From Crocinitomicaceae bacterium (GTDB lineage Bacteria; Bacteroidota; Bacteroidia; Flavobacteriales_D; Crocinitomicaceae), in NCBI GenBank assembly GCA_014762645.1, contig JABURP010000025.1:1-63881 (forward strand): a stretch of 63,881 nucleotides of DNA. Direction: 5' to 3'. Numbering within the stretch: position 1 is the first letter of the stretch; each line of letters begins with the position of its first letter. Positions 34,403-44,900 of the stretch are shown here, in pieces. A program made the translations under genes and the position numbers. The notes under the pieces were generated by a model that saw only the letters and a program-made list of their open reading frames with translations, did not search any database and was not told the DNA's origin.

Positions 34403-36517
34403 ATGAGAAAATTAGTACTTAGTTTAGCTGTCTTCGCGTCTGCATTGACGTTTGCACAGCACAACCAACAAAATTGGTGTGGATTTGATCAACATAATGC
34501 CAGGTTGTTGGAGCAATATCCTGGGGCCGATCAGGTAATCCATGAAACTATAATGAGGAGTAAGGAGATGGGAGCTACTTCAACCGGTGATAGAGCGGTA
34601 ATTGGAACTGTTCCGGTAGTTGTACACGTTATACATGATGGTGGATCATCAAATATTTCTTATGATCAAATTGTATCCGCAGTGGATCAACTCAATGAAG
34701 ATTATCAAAGGTTAAACTCGGATACTGTGAATACTCGAAATACTGCAGAGGCTCCTTTTGAGCCTTTGGCATCTGATATGCAGCTCGAATTTAAACTTGC
34801 GAAGATTGATCCTAACGGAAACTGCACAAATGGTGTTCAAAGAAGATATTCTCCAAATTCAACCGTAAATGCAGGTGAAGATGTTAAATTTTATAATTCA
34901 GGAGGTCTAGATGCGTGGCCTAGAGATAGCTATTTAAATATTTGGGTTGTTGAATCCATTGAAACCAGTGGTGGAGGAATCACCTTAGGATATGCTCAAT
35001 TCCCATATTTTGGACAGGCAAGTACTTACGGTATTGTTATAAGAAATGACGCATTCGGAACAATGGGAACGGCCATGTCCGGTGATAGAACATTTACACA
35101 TGAAGTTGGACATTGTCTAGGGCTTTTCCACACGTTTCAAGGAGGTTGTTCAATGTCAGATTGTTCTTCAGATGGAGATTACTGCTGCGATACACCTCCG
35201 GTATTAGAAGCGCAGTGGTCTTGTGGAACCTCACAAAACACCTGTACTGGAATTCCTACGAATGATCCTTACGGTTTTGATGCGTATGACCAATTTGAGA
35301 ATTACATGAGCTACAGCCCTTGTCAGAACATGTTCTCCGAGGATCAAAAAACAGTAGTTCTTGGAAATTTTTCAGGAATTTCGTGGATGGCTGATTTGAT
35401 TAGCCCGGCTAATGCTATTGCTACCGGGGTGAATCAGGCGGACCAATTATGTAAAGCCGAATTTTCTTCAACGAATACCCTTATTTGTGCAGGTTCAACA
35501 GTTGATTTTACAGATGAGTCTTATTTTGGTATCACCGGATATACCTGGACGTTTGATGGAGGAACACCGGCAACATCAACAGCACCAAACCCGGTAGTTA
35601 CCTATAATACTCCCGGAACGTATGACGTAACACTAGAGGTGACGGATGGAGTTTCTAATGTGATTACTTCGAAGACAGCTTATGTCACGGTTCTAGATAA
35701 CCCTGGAGTTTCACTTCCGTACACTGAAAATTTTGAAGCTCTAACTGCAATTCCAGATAACCAAACATGGATGGTGGAAGATGAAGATGGTTTAGAACCA
35801 TGGGCGCTCAATATTGAGTTTGGTTCATCAGGAAATCAAAGCGCCTGGTTGGATAATTTCGCAAAAACTAATGGATCAAAAGACCACTTAATGTCAGGCC
35901 CAATTGATTTAAGTGTTGTGGATCCTTCTGATAATGTTGTGTTTACTTTTAAATACGCCTATAATAAAAGGTCGGCTTCAAATGATGAGTGGTTGCAGTT
36001 TTATATCTCTAATGATTGTGGAGAAAGCTGGGTGTTAAGAAAGAACCTGCATGGTAACGACCTGAGTACACAAACTTCAATCGGACCGTATGATCCGGCA
36101 CCTGAAGATTGGGTAGAAGTTGAAGTTACAAATATTAATTCTACTTATTATACATCAAACTTCAGGTACAAGTTTGTATTTGAAAATGACAATGGGAATA
36201 ACATCTACATAGATGACATTAACATTTATGCTGGTGCTATGACAGATGTGGATGAAAATATAGCTGATAACTTATCTGTTTATCCAAATCCGGTAACCAA
36301 CCAAATGCAGATTAGCCTGGATGTTTACGATACAGCGATTTATACGATTACACTTTCAAATGTATTGGGACAACAGGTAGCACTGGTTTACCAGGGTGAA
36401 ATACTTGCTGGTCAGGGTCAGGTCTCGTATGATATGAGTGCACTTCCTAAAGGAGTATATTTCCTTAATATTGAGAGCAATGGTGTTGTGAAGACAACCA
36501 AAGTGATTAAGCAGTAA
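34403..36517 (+). CDS. M43-type zinc metalloprotease, T9SS cargo (tandem paralogue)
   Basis: 704 residues with the same layout as its neighbour. It has a signal peptide, zinc motif HEVGHCLGLFH (His 233, 237, 243), Met-turn NYMSYSPCQNMFS, a PKD-like FDGGTPATSTAPNP domain, a beta domain with FYISNDCGESWVLRKNLHGND and the sorting tail YPNPVTNQMQ ending VVKTTKVIKQ. PKD and later domains align closely with the upstream copy, while the catalytic domains have diverged more. Probably a tandem duplication, cotranscribed. Confidence 0.92.
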   Translation: MRKLVLSLAVFASALTFAQHNQQNWCGFDQHNARLLEQYPGADQVIHETIMRSKEMGATSTGDRAVIGTVPVVVHVIHDGGSSNISYDQIVSAVDQLNEDYQRLNSDTVNTRNTAEAPFEPLASDMQLEFKLAKIDPNGNCTNGVQRRYSPNSTVNAGEDVKFYNSGGLDAWPRDSYLNIWVVESIETSGGGITLGYAQFPYFGQASTYGIVIRNDAFGTMGTAMSGDRTFTHEVGHCLGLFHTFQGGCSMSDCSSDGDYCCDTPPVLEAQWSCGTSQNTCTGIPTNDPYGFDAYDQFENYMSYSPCQNMFSEDQKTVVLGNFSGISWMADLISPANAIATGVNQADQLCKAEFSSTNTLICAGSTVDFTDESYFGITGYTWTFDGGTPATSTAPNPVVTYNTPGTYDVTLEVTDGVSNVITSKTAYVTVLDNPGVSLPYTENFEALTAIPDNQTWMVEDEDGLEPWALNIEFGSSGNQSAWLDNFAKTNGSKDHLMSGPIDLSVVDPSDNVVFTFKYAYNKRSASNDEWLQFYISNDCGESWVLRKNLHGNDLSTQTSIGPYDPAPEDWVEVEVTNINSTYYTSNFRYKFVFENDNGNNIYIDDINIYAGAMTDVDENIADNLSVYPNPVTNQMQISLDVYDTAIYTITLSNVLGQQVALVYQGEILAGQGQVSYDMSALPKGVYFLNIESNGVVKTTKVIKQ

Positions 36518-36540
36518 TCTCAAATAAAATTATTGAAAGA

Positions 36541-36572
36541 GACCTTCGGTTTGATTTACCGGAGGTTTTTTT
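36541..36572. terminator. Terminator between convergent genes
   Basis: ACCTTCGG and CCGGAGGT form an 8-bp stem with one G-U pair, followed by seven T. Flanking A- and T-runs let it act on both strands. Confidence 0.75.
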
Positions 36573-36576
36573 ATGC

Positions 36577-37347
36577 TTAATTTAATTGAAAGGTGATGGG
36601 TATAACAACACGGGCTTCAATAATTCTTCCCTTATGAATAGCTGGCGACCATTCATCCGGAATTAATTTTACAACGCGTAAGGCTTCTTCATCACATCCC
36701 CCACCGATTCCTTTAATGATTTCATGGTCTATGGCTTTTCCATCAGCAGTTACAAAAAAACCGATTCTCACTGTTCCATAGATGTTCTGACCGATTGCTT
36801 TTTGCGGATAGATAATATGGTTCTGGATAATTTGAAAGATAATCTGTTCTCCTACAAGATAAATGGGTGGACGATCAATTTTGCTCTGTATGAGTGTATC
36901 TATGAATCCCAACGAGTCTTTCAGCCGGTACAAGTGTGTTTTTGCCGTATCAACAAAATTGGTATAACTGAGGTAATTTAGGCTGTGATCGTATCGGTTC
37001 ATAATCTTGCCTTTATCATCAAAATATTCCCAAACACCAATTTTGTTCCCGTCTTTATAGAGGCCCCTACTGTTCACAATGGGTTTCATAAGGTGATAAT
37101 AGACCCATAAGCTATCTTTTTTACCATAATTGTAGTATCCTTCTTGACGAGGGCTACCATTCACCCAAACACTAGTATAACGCCCGTGTTTGACAGATTT
37201 GTCTTTACGTAATACATAATACTCATGGCGCGCAAAGAGGTCATAGTCGTCTACGACAACACGCTTGGTTCGTTGAGCGAGCGAATTATTGAGTATAAGT
37301 GCCAATACTATGAGTAACAGGTGTTTCACGCAACTAAAAATATGCAA
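36577..37347 (-). CDS. TonB C-terminal domain protein with MORN-like front
   Basis: 256 residues. Signal peptide (MHIFSCVKHLLLIVLALILNNSLA). Two or three MORN-type repeats (HGRYTSVWVNGSPRQEGYY, SRGLYKDGNKIGVWEYFDD) cover about 57-115. The TonB C-terminal domain covers about 175-256 (YPQKAIGQNIYGTVRIGFFVTADGKAI, then CDEEALRVVKLIPDEWSPA). It lacks an N-terminal TonB anchor helix and Pro-rich spacer, so it is probably a secreted protein using the TonB fold rather than an energy transducer for receptors. Confidence 0.82.
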   Translation of the reverse strand: MHIFSCVKHLLLIVLALILNNSLAQRTKRVVVDDYDLFARHEYYVLRKDKSVKHGRYTSVWVNGSPRQEGYYNYGKKDSLWVYYHLMKPIVNSRGLYKDGNKIGVWEYFDDKGKIMNRYDHSLNYLSYTNFVDTAKTHLYRLKDSLGFIDTLIQSKIDRPPIYLVGEQIIFQIIQNHIIYPQKAIGQNIYGTVRIGFFVTADGKAIDHEIIKGIGGGCDEEALRVVKLIPDEWSPAIHKGRIIEARVVIPITFQLN

Positions 37348-37402
37348 TATGCACGATTACAACAAATTAAAGGGAGTGACTCGAATATTGATGGCATAAA
37401 AA

Positions 37403-37424
37403 ACCCTGACGTTAAGGCCAGGGT
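37403..37424 (-). terminator. Terminator of the acidic lipoprotein gene
   Basis: ACCCTG and CAGGGT form a 6-bp stem. On the minus strand it is followed by TTTTTTAT, 29 bp after the stop at 37453. Confidence 0.75.
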
Positions 37425-37452
37425 GTATAAAGTCTATAGTGAAAGGAAAGTA

Positions 37453-37752
37453 TTAATTTTTTCCTTTTTCTTTTTCTTCAAAGTCTTCGTCTTCGTCTGG
37501 ATCCACGATATTATCATCACCATCCTCGTCTTCATCAAAATCCTCATCTTCGTCTGGATCTGTGATCAAATCATCTTTGCCACCATCTTCTCCACCACGA
37601 GTACCGGAAGGATCAAGGAAATCACCATTATCAGTAATTTCATTACGAGTACCGTCGTTGTCCATATAATTTGGCTTAATTACTTCTTTTTCACAAGAAG
37701 CAAACGCCAATATAAAGGCGAAAATAAACGATATGTAAATCAATCTCTTCAT
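37453..37752 (-). CDS. Small lipoprotein with very acidic repeat tail
   Basis: 99 residues from ATG 37752 (MKRLIYISFIFAFILAFASC, lipobox). The mature part is almost only Asp, Glu, Gly and Asn, and includes two copies of DPDEDEDF separated by DEDEDGDDNIV; the DNA shows a matching direct repeat. The end turns basic (EEKEKGKN). Such tails can bind calcium or other cations (inference). No family recognised. Confidence 0.72.
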   Translation of the reverse strand: MKRLIYISFIFAFILAFASCEKEVIKPNYMDNDGTRNEITDNGDFLDPSGTRGGEDGGKDDLITDPDEDEDFDEDEDGDDNIVDPDEDEDFEEKEKGKN

Positions 37753-37839
37753 GCTCTTTCTTAATAGAATGTAGCGAGTCAATAACAAATATATGTAATT
37801 AATACTATCAACACAAGGATTTTAACAACTTTTTAAAGC

Positions 37840-40785
37840 TTATTCTTCATTATGCAAGCCCATCTTTATGATAACTTTTGTGCCTTTGCACTCACCATTT
37901 TCATTATTTAACTGAAACGGACCAATGATCAAAAGGTTCTCACCGGTGAGTTTTCTCAGCAACTCAATTCGCCTGTTTGTGATCTCCATCCCTTTAGATT
38001 CATGGTCTCCAGAGATAGTAGACTTTTTTGTCCGCATGGTATTATCATAACCAATGCCATCATCAATTACTTCAAAAATTACCTCTCCGTACTCTTCATA
38101 AATATTGATTTCAATGAGCCCTTTTCTGTCTAGCGGAAGAACGCCATGAATAATAGAATTTTCTACAAATGGCTGCAAAATCATGCTTGGTATCTCTGTT
38201 CCTTCGGTGTCCAATGCAGATGAAACGTTCAATTTATAGTCAAATTTGTCCTGAAACCGCATTTTTTCAAGGGTCATGTATAATTCTATACGATCTATTT
38301 CTTCCTGAAGGGTAACAATGAAGTTGTTATTTGTTGAGCTATCCAGGTTTTTACGGATTAGTTTGGCAAAACTTGAAAGATATTTATTCGCACTAAGTTT
38401 GTCGGAACTATTGATAAAGTATTGTATAGAGTTCAAAGAGTTGAAAATAAAGTGGCGATTCATTGAAGCATTGAGAGACTGCTGCTCCAGAAATAAGAGA
38501 CGGTTTTTATAGCTGAGCTTTTCGTTCTCTTGTTTTTGCTTAATTGTTCTAATTCTCGCTTGGAAGATAGAAGCTACAATCAATAGCGATATAATCAATG
38601 CACTCAAAATAAACCACCAGGTTTGCCAAAAAGGAGCACGAATAGTTACTTCAATTGATGCAATTTCTGACCAGGCAAAGCTTTTATTTGTAGCCCGAAC
38701 TTCAAATGTGTAATTGCCAGGTGGTACATCTGAGTAAGTAGCGTACTGGGCTGAAGACAGGGGAGACCAAGTTTCATTGGCCCCAGACAGCCGGTATTGA
38801 AAGTATACGGATTCCGGATTTTTTAGGTTGATTCCTATAAAATCAAAGGTTAAATGGTTTTGGTCATAAGGCAAAGATATGGATGTTGGGATACGTCGGC
38901 TATCAGTGTATTCAACCTCAAAACGATCATAGTCTATCTCTTCCATAAACAATCGGATACCCGTCAAATGCAGCTCGGGTCGTTTAAAATCAAATAAAAC
39001 GTCATTTAAAGAAGGATCTATTCTAGCAAGGCCGTTTGATGTACCTACCCAGATTTTATGGTCAAAGTCTTCATATATTGCGTTGAGGTTTGCCTCCAGA
39101 TTCATTAATCCTTGTGGCGTAGAGAAGTGGTTAATTTTATATGATTGGGATTCCTTTGGCCGACTTTCTATTTGATAAACCCCACTCATGGTTGAAACCC
39201 AAATATCATGGTCGGAACTTTCCAGTAGACTCAATATTGTTTTTGACTTAAAGTCGCTTCTATCCAAATCAAAAGGGGTGAGGTTTCCATCAGAAAAACG
39301 AATATACAGACCGTTTTCTGTTCCAATCCAAAGTAAACCCCGACTATCGTAAACTAATGAATGAACGGTGTTTTCCGGTGTTTCAACTAAAGATGCAGTA
39401 GAATAATTTGATGATGCTTCTAAAAGATATAAACCATTTCTTCCACCAACGTAAATATCGTCACCTACCACGCATAAGTCATTGATGTTCATGTCACGGG
39501 TGTGGTCAAGATAAAGTACTTGCCCCTGACTCATAATATAAAGACCTTCCGTACCGCCAAAGAAATACTTATCTCCAATACGCTCAATACTCCTTGTCTT
39601 AGAAGGTATCTTACTCGTTATTTCTTGATTAATAAACTGGCCATTTTTAATGCAATTTACACCACCAGTTGTTCCTATCCAGATATCACCACCTTCATCC
39701 GGGAAAATATCCCAAACTTTATTATTAGAAAGGCCATTTTCTTCATTAAAATGCCTTAATTTCCCATCCATACTCAACATAGATAGTCCTTCACCATAAG
39801 AACCGAAAATATAAGTGCTGTCAAGGGTTTGGGTAATGGTCATTATCAAGTTAGAACTAAGACCTTCGTCGGTAGAATAGGTAATAACGGATCTTCCGAG
39901 AAATTTGAGCAACCCGTTGCCGTCTGTTCCTATCCAGTAATTGCCTTCTCTATCCCTGAATGAACAAACAAGACTTTGATTGATAAGGCCATTTGATTCA
40001 TCATAATAGGATACCTGATCACTTATTTCAATTAAGCCATTAATGCTGGAACATAAGATAACTGAACTGTCTGCATAAATTGATCGAATGCGGTTGTACT
40101 CTAATTCGTACTGTTTTAAGAACTTATCTTCAAATGAATATTGCAGCAGTCCGTCCCCATAGGTTGAAAAAATCAATTCTGAACCTACAAGTTCCAGATC
40201 AGAGATGTTATAATTTAAAAAAATGGAATCTCTGAACGGTTGAAAATCGGATATAAAACTGTAAATGCCAGTGCGTGAACCGCAAATAAGTTCTTTTTCA
40301 TCCAAATTAACAAGTGCACGAATGTACAGTTGTTCCTCACGTTCCGGATTTACAAGAACCAATTCTTTCCCCTGTAGTTTAAATAACCCCGAATTTGTTG
40401 CCACAAAGAGCTGATCATGAAAGTGCTCCATATCATTGATTCTATTCGGTTCTGCAAAAAGATAAGGAACAAATTTGTTGTTTTCAAAACGCGCGATTCC
40501 ATTAGGAGTACCAATCCACATTACGTTTTCTTCATCAAAATATATTTTTTCAATTTTATTATCAGGTAGACCATCTCCCATGGAGTAATTGACAAATTCG
40601 TGGCCACTAAATTTGCTTAACCCAGATTCCGTGGCGACCCACAAGTACCCCAGGTGATCCTGGTTAATGTCATTAATTTGTGACTGAGCAAGGCCGTTAG
40701 CAACTGTATAATTTCTGAAATTATACTTTTGCCCAATTCCTTGAGATGAAAAAAATAATAAGAGAACGCAAAGTAATTTCTTCAC
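37840..40785 (-). CDS. Propeller/Y_Y_Y sensor histidine kinase (LytS type)
   Basis: 981 residues with a signal peptide. About 600 residues of two-component-regulator propeller repeats (QSQINDINQDHLGYLWVATESGLSKF, later NVMWIGTPNGIARF and others) follow. Then come a Y_Y_Y domain (about 650-715), one membrane helix near 725-747, a coiled linker, and a His_kinase domain with H778 in MNRHFIFNSLNSIQ. The ATP-binding region has PFVENSIIHGV and DDGIGYD. The start is GTG, directly abutting the stop of the LytTR regulator gene. It is the likely partner of that regulator; large propeller sensors in Bacteroidota often sense envelope or polysaccharide signals. Confidence 0.93.
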   Translation of the reverse strand: MKKLLCVLLLFFSSQGIGQKYNFRNYTVANGLAQSQINDINQDHLGYLWVATESGLSKFSGHEFVNYSMGDGLPDNKIEKIYFDEENVMWIGTPNGIARFENNKFVPYLFAEPNRINDMEHFHDQLFVATNSGLFKLQGKELVLVNPEREEQLYIRALVNLDEKELICGSRTGIYSFISDFQPFRDSIFLNYNISDLELVGSELIFSTYGDGLLQYSFEDKFLKQYELEYNRIRSIYADSSVILCSSINGLIEISDQVSYYDESNGLINQSLVCSFRDREGNYWIGTDGNGLLKFLGRSVITYSTDEGLSSNLIMTITQTLDSTYIFGSYGEGLSMLSMDGKLRHFNEENGLSNNKVWDIFPDEGGDIWIGTTGGVNCIKNGQFINQEITSKIPSKTRSIERIGDKYFFGGTEGLYIMSQGQVLYLDHTRDMNINDLCVVGDDIYVGGRNGLYLLEASSNYSTASLVETPENTVHSLVYDSRGLLWIGTENGLYIRFSDGNLTPFDLDRSDFKSKTILSLLESSDHDIWVSTMSGVYQIESRPKESQSYKINHFSTPQGLMNLEANLNAIYEDFDHKIWVGTSNGLARIDPSLNDVLFDFKRPELHLTGIRLFMEEIDYDRFEVEYTDSRRIPTSISLPYDQNHLTFDFIGINLKNPESVYFQYRLSGANETWSPLSSAQYATYSDVPPGNYTFEVRATNKSFAWSEIASIEVTIRAPFWQTWWFILSALIISLLIVASIFQARIRTIKQKQENEKLSYKNRLLFLEQQSLNASMNRHFIFNSLNSIQYFINSSDKLSANKYLSSFAKLIRKNLDSSTNNNFIVTLQEEIDRIELYMTLEKMRFQDKFDYKLNVSSALDTEGTEIPSMILQPFVENSIIHGVLPLDRKGLIEINIYEEYGEVIFEVIDDGIGYDNTMRTKKSTISGDHESKGMEITNRRIELLRKLTGENLLIIGPFQLNNENGECKGTKVIIKMGLHNEE

Positions 40786-41562
40786 TTAAAGCGCTTTGAG
40801 CGTTTTTACGAATGCGGAGACCCGGTTACGGGCAACAGGAAGTAATTTTCCATTTTTTAAAACCGCAAAATGTCCATCTTCATTGAGATATTCTTTGAGG
40901 TAATCCATATTAATAATATGTGATTTATGAATCCGATAAAAAATATTTGGATTCAAAATCCCCTCATATATTTTCAACGTACGGGTATCCAGATAACGTG
41001 TCCCATCATTAAAATAAAGTACCGTACAGTTGCCAGATGCCTCTAAATACATAATATCATCTATGTGTATGAGCTTGATTCCCTTGGTGTGGCTAATGGC
41101 TACTTTATTTCCATATCCTTCAGATTCCAGTGAATTGGATAAATTCTTAATGGATTCAAAATAAGTCTCAAAATTGCCAGGATTTTCACTGAAGGCCAGG
41201 TTCGATTGTGTAATTCTTTCCACGGCATCTTTCAGGTCTTCTATATCAATTGGTTTTAATACATAATGAACAGCATTTGCCTGGAAAGCTCGAAGGGCGT
41301 AGTCTTTAAATGCTGTGACAAATACCACGAGGAAATTTCTGTTTTCAATGGATTCTAACAAATCAAATCTTTCCGAGCCACTTGGCATCCTGATATCGAG
41401 AAAAACAACGTCAGGGTTTAATGACTCAATGGCTTGTTTAGCATCAGTAATGTTACCCGCATCTCCAATCACTTCTATCTCCGGACAGTATTCTTCCAAA
41501 AGCATGCCTAGATTTTTTCTTGCCAATTCCTCATCATCAACAATTATTGCTTTCAATTTCAT
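40786..41562 (-). CDS. LytTR-family response regulator
   Basis: 258 residues from ATG 41562 (MKLKAIIVDDEELARKNL); the frame extends 10 codons upstream without a signal. The receiver domain has D9/D10, phosphoacceptor D56 in VVFLDIRMPSG and the conserved Lys in HYVLKPI. The LytTR DNA-binding domain covers about 155-258 (HTKGIKLIHIDDIMYLEASGNCTVLYF, IFYRIHKSHIINMDYL). It lies directly upstream of its probable kinase gene with no gap. Confidence 0.95.
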   Translation of the reverse strand: MKLKAIIVDDEELARKNLGMLLEEYCPEIEVIGDAGNITDAKQAIESLNPDVVFLDIRMPSGSERFDLLESIENRNFLVVFVTAFKDYALRAFQANAVHYVLKPIDIEDLKDAVERITQSNLAFSENPGNFETYFESIKNLSNSLESEGYGNKVAISHTKGIKLIHIDDIMYLEASGNCTVLYFNDGTRYLDTRTLKIYEGILNPNIFYRIHKSHIINMDYLKEYLNEDGHFAVLKNGKLLPVARNRVSAFVKTLKAL

Positions 41563-41904
41563 ATGGTAAATTTTTTCTGGTAAGGGAACCAAAATATGGT
41601 TGAAAATTGAAAATTTTCACACCTCAGCTCGTCGGGTTATGAATACTTTTGGTTAATCGCCTTACGGTAAATATAGGAATATTGACGGATTCCTGAGAAC
41701 CATAGAATTGCATTTTTATACATTTCAATAAAAAGAATGCGTCGTAAGATTCTTTTACCATGTAGTAACGGTTGAATCATAGTATCTTGCTTTACATGAA
41801 AAATCTAACATTGTGCTTATGAATCAACAAATACTTTCTATCCAGGCCGTTAGGATCTGGATTTTTAATGACAACGGGAATTAATAATTGATTAATTGAA
41901 TAAT
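41563..41904. other. Gene-free leader region of the LytTR operon
   Basis: No gene seen. It contains a 12-bp palindrome TGAAAATTTTCA (41608-41619), 46 bp before the regulator start, which might be an operator. The rest is AT-rich without a clear promoter match. Confidence 0.35.
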
Positions 41905-41934
41905 AAAAGGGGAGCTCTAAATTGCTCCCCTTTT
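41905..41934 (-). terminator. Strong terminator of the giant repeat protein gene
   Basis: AAAAGGGGAGC (41905-41915) and GCTCCCCTTTT (41924-41934) form a perfect 11-bp stem with an 8-nt loop, 17 bp past the stop. The symmetric A/T flanks could act on both strands. Confidence 0.92.
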
Positions 41935-41951
41935 TTATTGAAAATTTTTAA

Positions 41952-44900
41952 TTAACGTCCACCACCTCTTCGATTGTTCCCTCCGGTTGTGGTTGTACCA
42001 CCATTGGTAGTTTTTGTACCTCCATTCGTAGTGTTGAGTGAGCTACCACCATTGGTCGTTTTTGATCCACCAGTATTGGTTGATCCACCTTTGGTATTAC
42101 CACCACTTCCATTAGTATTAGAAGGCCGTGTTTGTGTTTCCTTGTAGGTAATCGAAAATGACTTTTCAGTAGTTTGACCACCATTAGTAGCTCTAATTTT
42201 AATGCTGTTCGATCCACTTCTCAAATTCAGGGCAGCAGTCACTTGTCCGGTAGTGGAGCTATAACTAAAACTTACCGAACTACCATTTACGTAAAGCTTA
42301 ATATCTGATTTAGAATCAACATTGGCCACTTTAGCTTTGAATGTATAGGAAGCTGAACTGACAGTAGTACTGGAACTACTTGGTGAAATTGAAGTAATTA
42401 CAGGTTTCTTTTTTGTCACAGTTGTGGTTGTGTTATTGTTGTTCGTATCATTTCCATTATTGTTAGTGTCAATGGTAGAACCACCAGAACTGTAATTTAT
42501 CGTATAAGTCTTACTGACTGTTTTTCCACCACCTGTAGCAGTGACCTGAACAGTATTTGATCCTGATCGCAATAACAATACTGCAGATACTTGTTTTGTA
42601 CTGCTTGAATAACTAAATGCAGTGAGGCTTTTGCCGTTCAATGAAATTTTAATGGCAGATTTCGAATCGACATTTTCTACTTTCACTTTAAAGGAGTAAG
42701 TAGCTGTTTTAGTTTGTGCCGAAGTTGAAGTCGGATACACATTAGTAATTACCGGTTCAGGTTTGGACGTGGTAGTGGTAGTAATTGGACCACTTGAAGA
42801 ATAGTCTATACTGTACGTACGTTCTGTTTTCTCATTACCATTGATCGCCACTAATTTAATTGTGTTAACGCCGGTATTTAGTTTGAGAATGGCCGATACT
42901 TGTTTTGAACTACTTGAGTAAACAAAATTCGTAAATGGCTTCCCATTCACATAAAGTGTAATTCCTTTTTGTGAACTTGCATTCTCCACTTTTGCCTTAA
43001 ACGCGTACGTGCTGTTCTGCGATTTTGCAGATGTAGTTGTTGGGTTAATATTCGTAATTACAGGCTTTGGCGTTGTGTTTGTCGTGATAGCTGGTTTATA
43101 ATTCACAGAAAATGTCACTTCATTTGACTGTGTACCGTTTCTTGCCAGAACTTTAATAGTGTTGACACCTGAATTCAGGTTTAACTGTGAGGCCATCAAT
43201 TGTGTGGCATTATCATAGCTGAAGTTTCGCACTTCTTTTTGATTCAGGTAAAGTGACAATCCGGATCTGTCCGTTACATTCTCTACTTTTAATCTGAAAT
43301 TAAAAGTTGGACTGGAAACAGTTGAACTTAAACTACTTGGGTTCACATTCGTGAATTTCGGTAGAAGGTCAGTTCCACGACCATTGTCTTTGCCGTTGTC
43401 TTCGTTTCCGTTCTTAGATTCACAAGGACTCGCAGGTCGGTTATTACCATTTCCATATGTAGGAGCAACGTTTGATTGGATACAAATTTCCCAATGTCCC
43501 ATTGATCCAGGGTGGGTAGAACTTACATCTACATTAAGACTTCCGGTAAACAAGTAATACTGACCATTTTGAACCGGATAAGCCTGACCATTAACAACAG
43601 CATCACCACCACCTGCAATAGGTTTAAAGTATGCAGATGAAGCAGGTCCTGAATAACTGAATGAACTGTTATTTGCAAGGTCGTCCCGGTTAAATGTACC
43701 ATTTGGTGTTATTAAACAGAACTCCCATTCAGAATTTCCTGGATTAAATCTAGGTCCGCAAGGTCCGGCAGGAGGGTTATACGTTACTGTATGTGTACTG
43801 GAGGAGTTTGCACAACCTGCTGCTTCAATTTTTATTGTATTGTTGCCCTGGTTTAGGGTTAGATTAGCTGTGATATTTCCATTACTGAAGTTAAATGGAA
43901 CAGCCTGATTGTTGAGTTTTACAACAATTCCACCCTGAGTTGGCACACCGCTTACGGTAGCATTCAATGTATACGCGCTTTCTGTAACGCTTGATGATGA
44001 GCTGAATGCTATTACAGGAGGGTTGCATGGTTCACCAACTACAATGTGGAACACAGCATCTGACTGGCTGCATTCATTTGTCATATGGATAACCAGGGTA
44101 TTGTTACCATTAACAAGGTTCTGGGTGATTACCTGAATTCCTCCACCAAGATACGTGAAGTTAACTGGGTTGCCGTTTAAAGTTGCAGTAACACCACTCT
44201 GTTGAACATTTAAAGCATTGATTTTAACCGTAATGTTGTTGCTTGTTTGGTAAATTGTATCATTTGATACAGGCGTCACATGTGTAAATGTGATTGGGTT
44301 GCACGGCAAAGTATATGTTACAGTTGCTGTTATAGATGTTGTTTCACATCCATTCGCAGTTACCGTCACTTCATTCGGACCTTCCTGCAAAGTCATTTGT
44401 GCCGTTAAAACTCCATTTGTAAAGTTGCTGTTCACAGTCTGACCATTCACCGAAACACTAAGGTTATTTCCATTATCAATGTTCTGTACATTACAAGTAA
44501 ATGTGTAGATAGGATCCGTTGTAGAAAGTGTGCTGTTATTAATATTAATAATCGGTGTATCACACTGATCGGATTCAATGGTGTAAGTAACTGTTTCGGA
44601 GCTACAATCATTACCAAAAGTAATGGTAATAGTATTTGACCCTTCCACCAGATTAACATTGTTCAACGAAATGACATCATTCGCAAATGTGAAATTCACG
44701 GCTGCGCCATTGAGCTGTGCAGAAATGGCTTGAGAGTTCTCAACATTTTGAACATTGAGAGAGACATTTGTTGTGATACCGTTAACAACTGAAGTCAAAC
44801 TGCTCGGTGAAGCTAAGGTATAGCTAACAGGCAAGCATGGAATCGAATAATTAACAGTAAATGTTTCAGTAGTGCTGGCACAACCATTCGCCGTAATGAC

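Noticed and set aside
36577-37347. Classical TonB energy transducer
   Set aside because: It lacks the Pro-rich spacer and has a cleavable signal plus MORN-like repeats; ExbB/ExbD are absent nearby.
37321-37764. 147-aa frame antisense to the acidic lipoprotein
   Set aside because: Low-complexity Phe/Ile shadow of an Asp/Glu-rich gene; the minus-strand frame has a lipobox and terminator.
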